Shown in pieces: positions 56,761-64,000 of a stretch of DNA of 64,000 bases (position 1 is the first letter of the stretch; every line of letters begins with the position of its first letter). The stretch comes from Allium sativum. Lineage: Eukaryota > Streptophyta > Magnoliopsida > Asparagales > Amaryllidaceae. Below the pieces are notes generated by a model, which saw only the letters and a list, made by a program, of their open reading frames with translations, was not told the origin of the DNA and did no database searches. Made by a program: the position numbers and the translations under genes. The stretch is from positions 27,425,659 through 27,489,658 of the forward strand of contig CM060909.1 of the NCBI GenBank assembly GCA_030737875.1, given 5' to 3'.

Positions 56761-57693
56761 ATGCCGCAACGCGTGACGAAGAGCGGGAGACACACAGTTA
56801 GAGTTATGCCAGACGACATGTCTGGTCCAGTACACCTTCCTCCACCAGCGGGGACGACGATTGAGGACTTACGTATCCTACACAAGATGCCACAGGGATT
56901 CACCCATCGATCAGTTGCCGCGCTGGCCGCCGTTCAGGTATTAGTTTTACTTTTTATAATATTCGCAGTTAGTTAACTATTAAAAAGTATGATCTAGTCG
57001 TTTTACGTTATAGTTTAGTCCATGTACGTTATATGGTTTAGTAGGTTGAACGTCAATAGTCATTTAAATAGTATAAATTATTGCATGTACTAGTTAAATA
57101 GTCATTTAGCTGTTAAATAGTCATTTAACTGTTAAAACTTTATTAGTGCATTTACCATGTAGTAGTTTGTTATACGTTAGTAGTACGAACTTTAATACTC
57201 ATTTAACTGTTAAATAGTCATTTAACTGGTATTATTTTAATAGACTCGGTACATCTTCGTTCGCGGGAGTTGGGCGAAGTTTGTATCATCAGCCTTAGAC
57301 ATATTACCTCTGGATATTTGAGAGAGGCTATTTGGCAGTCCATTCGGACATTTTTTTACGTATTATACCTCCTCAGTCCTTCGATCGACCTTTGGTCGAA
57401 GCCTTATCAGAGAGATGGTGGCCTACGACACACACCTTTCACTTCCCGGATTTTGAGCTAGGTATCACCCCAGCCGATTTTTACATGCTTTCGGGAATTG
57501 AGATAGGCCTTCCAGATAGAGTCATACCTCCATTTGATTCCCAGTTTGAGTCACCCGAGTCCTACATACAGTATTTGCTAGGTTTGGATGCGGCTCGTAT
57601 AGCTAATGGTGCCGTTCCCTGCACATATTTACTTGAGTATATTACAGCGCATGTAGATGTGATAGATTTCCACGACATAGTGTACAGGGCTAA
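56761..57693 (+). pseudogene. Plant mobile domain (PMD) protein, truncated
   Basis: PMD proteins (MAIN/MAIL type) are plant proteins found both as host genes and inside transposons; their molecular role is poorly known. Exon 1 would run 56761-56937 (MPQRVTKSGRH ... AALAAVQ), with a GT at 56938 and an AG at 57242-57243. The next exon carries HITSGYLREAIWQSIRTFF in one frame. After a T7 run (57351-57357), SFDRPLVEALSERWWPTTHT and FHFPDFELGITPADFYMLSG appear in another. The pattern of Leu/Ala-Leu, Arg-Trp, Thr-His-Thr-Phe and the later Gly-Ile fits the PMD core. The frame runs into the LTR inserted at 57694, removing the C-terminal part. Splice sites are inferred; none of the three simple joins gives one open frame. 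Confidence 0.6.
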
Positions 57694-59599
57694 TGTAACA
57701 CCCCGCCTCCGCTAGGGTCACTCGCAAAGGAATGCACTAGCTTTAGAGGGGCATTATTGGTAAACATGCACAGAAATATCACAAGACAGAACATATAAAA
57801 TAGCGGAAGTAAAATCAACCTTTCATAACATGAATAAATAAGGTCTAAAGCCTTTTACATCAGAGTACATCAAAACCTGTCTTGCAATAGTAAAGAAGCA
57901 TAAAGACATTTTCATAAATTATTCCCCAAGTAAAAACAGTAAAGTAGCCATAGCCAAGAAAAGTCCAAGCCATCCATGATGACCTTCAAGCAGGAGAAGT
58001 CCGAACTAAACAACAGTATTTCCTCCCTGTAACCTGGGGGGAAACGGAAGAAAAGAGGCAAAACAAAACGGGTCAGTCAAAAAGACTGAGTAAGCCCTAT
58101 CTACTATTAGTATAAAAACTAATAAAGTTAACTGTCATGAGGAACTGAGATGAACATGAGCATGATAACAAGATAGACAAGCTAAATCAAAATAACAGGA
58201 TGAACTACTGAACTCAGATAAACTAAAGTGTCATGATAAATTACGATGTCAAAATGAAACAAGGCATCAGATCGTCAGGTTTCTATCAAGTATAATATCC
58301 CAAGATATCTATCACGCATAACGTCCCATGGTATCTATCCTGTATGCCTGCTCTGCACCTACCGTACTAGTATCCCAATTGTAACACGTGTTATCCATGA
58401 ATGACCCTTACTCAAAGGTCGTGTAATGGTCCATGTCAACCTAATATGCCGCATATATAGGTTACTCAACTCATATGTTTCTTTCCATGTATAAGTTCAG
58501 TTCTTTGCCGTAGGCTGTACGGGCTTTCCCATGTAAACGGTTTATCCTTGAAGTTGATTTGGACTGCAACCCTTGATCTAGTTGTGTTTCCTTACCATGA
58601 ACTATCGCGCGTCCACTTAGGATTTATGCCACCTAGGACCGCTAGGGATTATGCTACCTAATGAACGTTTCCGTGTCTCGGTTTGGGTTTTGGCCACCTA
58701 GGACCACTAGGGGTTACGCCACCCGTCAACCGCGCCCTTGATCCCACGTATGTATCGTGAATCGTTTTCCATGTCTAAATGCACATGTTCCCCAATGTGC
58801 CATCCGAGTTCCGTGCCAGGGCAAATCAAGAAATACGGAACTCGGTCGGGAGCTTTAAATCGTCTGCCGATGCAGATATCAAGGTCTGTTTTTGTACCCG
58901 TGGCTATGGTCCCACGTGACCCCTCCCTCAACTACTGAAAGGCAATCCAAGAAAAATCATGTATAAGAACCACTCCACGGCCCCACTATAGCCCACTTTC
59001 CTACGGGCCAACCTCACCCATGACTCGATAACAAGCACATGGTCTGTTGGGGGTTCCCTGCCTTTCCGCACGTACACGATTGACTAAAGATGGTAGGTAG
59101 TCGGCGATGCGCTATCCAGGGCAAAAACAAGACTCGTCGACTCCACGCTAATCCATCCCAGTCTTTAGGTTGCTCGCATAGCAACCAAGGCATACTCTTG
59201 GTCCTTCTAACGCAGACCTTAACCTCTCATGGGCCTAGTATAATTACCTGGCAGCCCACAGAGGGATCCCAAGAATATCCTCACGTCCCCCGAAGCTTCC
59301 ACTTCGGCACCCAGTGCGCTGGAGCTTTTATCCAAGTCAGATAACTTGCTCCCCCTCGTATACTAAGCGATGACCTACCGTATCAGGTTACTCATCGTTT
59401 TGAGAATTAGTCCTATGTCCTTAGCTAAGAATTATTACTTAGTTACCCTTAACTAAGGTTTACCACTTAGCTTCCTTTCCCGTTATCCTTGATTAACCAC
59501 GGTTTTCTACCTAGTTCTTCTAGCTAGGGTTTGTCTATTGGGTTAAGTGTTATCATTCAAGTCCATGACTTAACCCACCCACGAATCACGTCAAAGATT

Positions 59600-60420
59600 G
59601 GCTAAGTATTTAAGTTCAAGACTTAGTCCCACAAGTTGGTTAAGTGTACCCAGAGGCTCATGACTTAACCTTATCAAGTCAAATTGGTCAAGTACTAGCT
59701 TACCTTAATCCTATCGGATTATCTTGCTAGATCGATTAAGCATAGATTATCTTAATCCCATCAAATTATCGAGTCGGATTGGTTAAGTATAGGTTGGCTT
59801 AACCCCATCCTCTAATCGTACTATAATGGTTAAGTATATTCTAAAAAGGTCTTGTGACTTAACCTTATTAGGTCCGCGTATTAGAATGGTTAAGTGTAAG
59901 TTACTTAACCCCATCAAATCATCATGTATAATTGGTTAAGTATAAGTTGCTTAACCCCATTAAATTGTCACGTTAAGTTGGTTAAGTATTGGTTACTTAA
60001 CCTCATTGAATTACCGAGTTTAAATTGGTTAAGTGTTTAACTTAACCCCATCGAATTGCCGTGTTTAGATTAGTTAAGTGTGGATTACTTAACCCCATCT
60101 AATTACCGTGTCGGATTAGCTAAGTGTAAATTACTTAACCCCATCCCCTAATCATCTTGTATGGTTAAGTGTCATTAAGAAAACTTACTTAACCTTGTCA
60201 AATTATCATGTTGGATTGATTAAGTGTTGGTTAACTTAATCCCGTCCACTAGTCGTATAAAAATGGTTAAGCGTCATTAGGCAAATCAAATCACTTAACC
60301 TACCCAACCTTGTCATGTTTTGTTAAGTATCATTAGCCTAACCAATTTACTTAACCCATTTACCCATGTCATATTTGGTTAAGAGTCATTAATCAAATTA
60401 ACTTAACCCTATCATGTGGC
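59600..60420 (-). repeat. Array of about 15 GTTAAGT...ACTTAACC units
   Basis: Imperfect units of roughly 50-60 bp contain GGTTAAGTRT followed 10-20 bp later by ACTTAACCCCAT, then ATTAYCGTGT-type spacer. Each unit can form a small hairpin. The chromovirus LTR at 139 has only one or two such pairs (about 2143-2180), so the array expanded in this lineage. Confidence 0.8.
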
Positions 60421-60695
60421 ATTAATTACTTAATGCACCCCAACCTCTCACATTAGACTTTGTTGTGGTTACTAGTTAAGCCGGTCGGTTCCGGGTAGCT
60501 TTACACCACAACTTGGTCTAACCTCGGGTTCAAGCACAACATGACCAACTTCTCACATTGGGTCTTATTGTTTGCAACCACTAGTTAGGCCGGTCGGTTC
60601 CGGGTAGTTTTACGTTGCAAACTCAACCCAACCTCGAGTTGGCCACTTTCATGTTTAGTCTAGTGTCATGTTCATAGTCAAGTTTTCAAGCAATT

Positions 60696-60760
60696 GGGTA
60701 GACCTAACTTAATAGGTAAATTCCCAATGGGTAGACCTAACTTAATAGGTAAATTCCCAA
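60696..60760 (-). repeat. Perfect 33-bp tandem duplication
   Basis: GGGTAGACCTAACTTAATAG starts the unit at 60696 and again at 60729, exactly 33 bp apart with no differences until the last bases. Confidence 0.9.
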
Positions 60761-61746
60761 GCTTATGTTTTTATGCATACTTACATGTCAACTTCCATGT
60801 TATATTTCAAGTCATGTTTTCAAGTATAAACACATGTCATATTTAACGTTACATGTTGTCATGTTTATACCCATTTACCCAAGTCATATTCATGTCATTA
60901 TGTTTCCCCATAATGTGACCCCAACGCTTTTTAAACTAGCATATACGTTCGCAACAACGTGATGGATTAAAAGAAGAGACTTGGCAAAGGAATGACAAAA
61001 ATAGGTATTAAGCCACAAGTTAATCATGGTGGCAAATGAGGCACAAATGTGTTCATTAGCTTGCATGTTACATTCTTAAGCCTCAAAAACATGCATAAAC
61101 CCAAACTTGGTACATAAGCGAATCATGGTGACAAAAGACATGGAATGATGGCTAGAAACTCGCATATATCATCATATAAGGATTATGACTTCATATGCAA
61201 GTTGACATAATGATTATGAAGATTCTCATGTTGCATAATGCAACATTTCAACATAAAGGTTGTGGCTTTTTGCTCACAAGATCAAGATAATGACTTCATA
61301 AACTTGCATGACATGATAGCATGTATCATACTCAATGATCAAACCCAAACTTGCAACATGAACATTTAACTTCACAGTTAATATCTAAGAGTAGGGAAAA
61401 GGCTTACATTGCTATGAAGGCCTAAATCGATTAAACTAAAGCTTGTGATGAAGCTTATGCATGCCATCATCCAAAAACCCAAAGATGGATGCTCCAAATC
61501 AACAAATACACCATCTTTATGAACAAAGACCAAAACTTTTGCCTTGAAATCAACTTGAGGAGCTCTCATACTAACATAGGGACTCTCTAATACTCTCATG
61601 ATCATGAAACCTCTCATAGAAATGAAGATAGCATTTTGGCAAGAGGATGGAGACTAGGGTTTTGAGTGGAGGCCATGATCACTAGAAATTTTGGCATAGT
61701 TTAGTTGTAGGATCAATTAATGAGGGTTTAGGCTAGGTTAGGGGTC

Positions 61747-61754
61747 TTTTTATA
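61747..61754 (-). promoter_or_regulatory. TATA box of the minus-strand LTR
   Basis: TATAAAAA on the minus strand lies about 430 bp from the LTR start, the same distance as in the complete chromovirus LTR. Confidence 0.6.
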
Positions 61755-61912
61755 GAGATTAGGGGTAGTTTAGGCCGTTAGATTAACCCTAGGATAGATC
61801 CCAGCCCTCAAAAATCGTCACAAGCCTCCAAAACAAGACCAAGGGCCAAAACAGGTGCACCAGGCCAGCCAGGGTCAAGACAGAAGGCTGTGCAGGTTTT
61901 TGGCTCGACACG

Positions 61913-61970
61913 GGCGCACTTCCCAAGTGCGCCAGTGTATTTTTGTGCTGGCGCACTTCACAAGTGCGCC
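61913..61970 (-). repeat. Two short perfect dyads
   Basis: GGCGCACTT-N3-AAGTGCGCC occurs at 61913-61933 and 61950-61970, 37 bp apart. They lie between the LTR start and the TATA box, where the chromovirus LTR has its repeated GGTCGACC palindromes, so they may be regulatory or secondary-structure elements. Confidence 0.75.
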
Positions 61971-62184
61971 AGTGCATTCTGGCTTGTTTTCGGTTTTTCT
62001 GCCTAACTTCGTTCGTCCATATCTTCTTCATACGGACTCCGATTTACGAAATTTCGGACTCTATTTCGCGTATTTTTCCGAGACGAACGCAATGGCGCAA
62101 CCCGTTTATCCTGATTCAGATTTTATAATTTAATTCTGCCTTGATTCTTGTCTTAACACGTTGCTAAAAATTCGGGTTGTTACA

Positions 62185-62407
62185 TCCTCCCCAACTTAAA
62201 GGATTTCGTCCCCGAAATCTCCAAGTTAGGAAGAACGTATCCTACCATCCGTCATCCATCTACTCAAAACATCATCCACAAGCAACCATTGTCCTTAGTT
62301 GATTTCTAATGCTGTATGAATATATGCAAAACGTGTGTGTACATGTTCCTTAGCTAATGCTAATGATCAGGCCTGAATAATCTTTCTAATGCAAAACATG
62401 TATAGTG
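62185..62407 (-). other. Purine tract and 3' UTR fragment of the minus-strand element
   Basis: On the minus strand AGTTGGGGAGGA abuts the LTR start at 62184, preceded by the GAAATC dyad and non-coding 3' UTR. It is cut after 223 bp by the plus-strand LTR at 62408. Confidence 0.75.
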
Positions 62408-62999
62408 TGTAACAACCCGTATTTTCAATAACCTGTAATAACATAAATCGAGGCAGAATTTAATTCTAAAATGGGAATCAAGGGAAACGGGCTATGCCAT
62501 TGTGTTCGTCTCGGAAAAATACGCGAAATAGAGTCCGAGTTTTCGAAAATCGGAGTCCGTATGACCAAGATATGGCCTCGCGAAGTTTCACGAAAATTCC
62601 CAAATTAAAGTATACTTAATTAAGTGAAATGGGTTGTGTAGATATATATATATATATATTGATATATATATATATATATATATATAATTGAAAATTTAAT
62701 AAATAAATATGCAAAAATGCTCAAAACAGCGAATTGGGAGAGGGGAATAACCGAACCGGCCGATTTTTGAAGTCGACCCGAGCCCGCTGGGTCGACTAGG
62801 GGTTAATCCAGGGTGTTTGGCTGTCAACCCGTGGGCCGATTCGCTCAAGTGCAGATTTTGCATTTGAATGGTTCTCATGGTCCATCTTTAATCTAAAGGC
62901 CCTAGATGGTTCCTACACTTGACTTCTTCCCCAAGACATGCTTTGATGGCTTGGATTGAATCTAGGGTTAATCCTATGGCCTAAAACACTTGCCTAATC

Positions 63000-63007
63000 T
63001 ATAAATA
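63000..63007 (+). promoter_or_regulatory. TATA box of the plus-strand LTR
   Basis: TATAAATA followed by AGACCCTAACC, about 590 bp into the LTR, in the same context as the other TATA boxes of this family. Confidence 0.55.
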
Positions 63008-63443
63008 AGACCCTAACCTACCCTAATTCATTCATAATTAAACCTAGTGACTAAACTATGGCAAAATGCTAGCTCTCATGGCCTCCACTAATTTTATGAA
63101 GAGGGTTGCATACTAATCACTCTCTAATCAACTTCTAATCCCTTCTTAGCATCTTAATCTTCTTCATTTGGTGTTCAAAGTTGCTAGTTGTGAGTTTCTA
63201 TCACTTTGATGATCTTTTGGTAAACTAATTAGATGAGATGTGATGAGATTTATGGTTTTGTATGTGGGTTAATGAGCTTTGAATCATATGATATGATGTT
63301 AGCATTAATCTTATGTTTATGCATGTTGAGTATGTAAGCTTATGCAAGTTTAATATGATGTATGTTATGTTTGCATGATGCTAAATATGCAAGTTGTGGG
63401 CTATGTAATCATATGCATGTTATGCAAGTTCATGGTAATATGC

Positions 63444-63673
63444 TATGCAAGTTACATGTTTGTTAATATGCAAGTTACATGTTTGTTAATATGCAAGTTA
63501 CATGTATGTAAATATGCAAGTTACATGTTTGTTAATATGCAAGTTACATGTTTGTTAATATGCAAGTTACATGTATGTAAATATGCAAGTTACATGTTTC
63601 TTTATATGCAAGTTACATGTTTGTTAATATGCGAGTTACATGTATGTAAATATGCAAGTTACATGTTTATTAA
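63444..63673 (+). repeat. Ten-unit 23-bp tandem array with three-unit higher order
   Basis: Ten head-to-tail 23-bp units start TATGCAAGTTACATG. The unit endings cycle TTTGTTAA, TTTGTTAA, TATGTAAA twice, then a variant of the same cycle. The real period is therefore 69 bp. An open frame of 113 codons across it is a by-product of 23-bp units without stops, not a gene. Confidence 0.92.
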
Positions 63674-64000
63674 TATGCAAGTTCATGATGACACATTATG
63701 CAAGTCTATAAGCTAATATGCAAGTTTGTTATGCAAAATGAATATGTAAGTTATGTGACATATTATATGCAAGTTATGTGACATGTTATGCAAGTTCATA
63801 TGCAAGTTATGTGTTTGTTAATATGCAAGATGGCACCTTTGAAACATGTTCATTCATATGCAAGTTGACACCTTTTATATGTGTTATATCATGAACGAAA
63901 TTACGTGGGAACGATGGGGTAATTAAATGCATAAGTTAATAAGATTGTGTGAAATTAATATAATTATGCATAACACAAAATAAATAAACATAGTATGGGA

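Larger units (their letters stand above)
56516..57693 (+). mobile_element. Left end of a probable PIF/Harbinger-type DNA transposon
   Basis: TTA (56516-56518) is followed by GAGCATCTCCAACAGTG, a terminal motif typical of plant DNA transposons that duplicate TTA on insertion. Inside come a 60-bp palindrome array, three hairpins, a TATA-like box and a spliced-looking gene with a plant mobile domain. The element lies within an older LTR (its A+T-rich sequence ends at the TTA). It is itself cut at 57694 by an LTR insertion. The other end is not in this window, so the class assignment rests on one end only. Confidence 0.5.
57694..62184 (-). repeat. 4.5-kb LTR, minus strand (3' LTR of a chromovirus-type element)
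   Basis: On the minus strand it starts TGTAACAACCCG (62184) and ends CGGGGTGTTACA (57694). Directly beyond its start lies a purine tract with the GATTTCGGGGACGAAATCC-type dyad seen before the 3' LTR of the complete chromovirus. So this is the 3' LTR of a minus-strand element whose body would lie to the right. Inside: TATA box (61747-61754), two inverted 95-bp-type modules (60444-60531, 60550-60640), a 33-bp perfect tandem pair (60696-60760), the GTTAAGT array, and two GGCGCACTT / AAGTGCGCC dyads. No coding sequence. Confidence 0.8.
62408..64000 (+). repeat. Start of a plus-strand LTR, runs off the window
   Basis: Begins TGTAACAACCCGTATTTTC and shares with the minus-strand LTR start the blocks GAGGCAGAATTTAATT, GTGTTCGTCTCGGAAAAATA, CGCGAAATAGAGTCCGAG and GGAGTCCGTATG. 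It is a second member of the same family, inserted in the opposite direction. It has an (AT)n tract (about 62641-62687), a TATA box (TATAAATA, 63000-63007) and a long field of TATGCAAGTT motifs including a 23-bp array. No coding sequence. Confidence 0.8.

Noticed and set aside
61378..62133. Several 80-90 codon frames near the start of the minus-strand LTR
   Set aside because: They cover the promoter and leader part of the LTR and are not conserved in the related LTRs.
63444..63673. Evenly spaced repeats as a CRISPR array
   Set aside because: Head-to-tail units without spacers, in a plant LTR.
63375..63716. 113-codon frame reading MQVTCLL-type repeats
   Set aside because: It is a translation of the 23-bp tandem array. 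The repeat has no stops in this frame and there is no independent coding sign.

Overview
This window looks like a gene-poor, repeat-rich stretch of a flowering-plant (probably dicot) nuclear genome. The evidence is a Tekay/Del-type chromovirus with very long LTRs, a Ty1/copia element, an LTR element with an Athila/Tat-type primer site, plant-type LINEs (DUF4283 ORF1 and zf-RVT ORF2 domains), a plant-mobile-domain (PMD) gene and A+T-rich spacers. I see no intact host gene, no tRNA or rRNA gene, no CRISPR array and nothing prokaryotic. Nearly everything is transposon-derived, nested and broken.

Layout. 139-11772: a structurally complete Ty3/gypsy chromovirus (LTRs about 3.24 kb, tRNA-Met primer site, gag-protease-RT-RNase H-integrase-chromodomain, polypurine tract), killed by four nonsense codons, two frameshifts and loss of the integrase catalytic Glu. 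11824-16980: an older LTR element with a LINE tail inserted in its LTR and a 25-bp tandem array. 16981-20030: minus-strand LINE carcass. 20191-21534: 3' end of another chromovirus. 22341-24630: LINE-like unit carrying only ORF1 (DUF4283). 25897-32194: LTR element with a perfect 5-bp target duplication, a tRNA-Asp-type primer site, no recognisable pol and an Asn-rich acidic ORF of unknown function. 33498-34727: a second ORF1-only LINE unit inside a perfect 15-bp target duplication. 36486-39941: minus-strand Ty1/copia element whose reverse transcriptase was deleted. 40351-41418: Myb/SANT-like gene fragment behind a 115-bp tandem duplication. 41419-56515: a mosaic of degraded long LTRs. 56516-57693: left end of a probable DNA transposon with a palindrome array, three adjacent hairpins and a broken PMD gene. 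57694-62184: a 4.5-kb minus-strand LTR that cuts the PMD gene. 62408-64000: start of a plus-strand LTR of the same family.

How the parts relate: the elements are layered insertions. The most intact (copia, the 25.9-32.2 kb element, the 15-bp-duplicated LINE unit, the first chromovirus) are the younger ones. The 41-56 kb mosaic and the 11.8-25.8 kb hosts are older. The most unusual pieces are the hairpin-rich transposon end at 56.5 kb, the domain-less LTR element at 26-32 kb and the two ORF1-only LINE units. Boundaries given by TG..CA ends plus duplications are firm; those inside the old mosaic are approximate.
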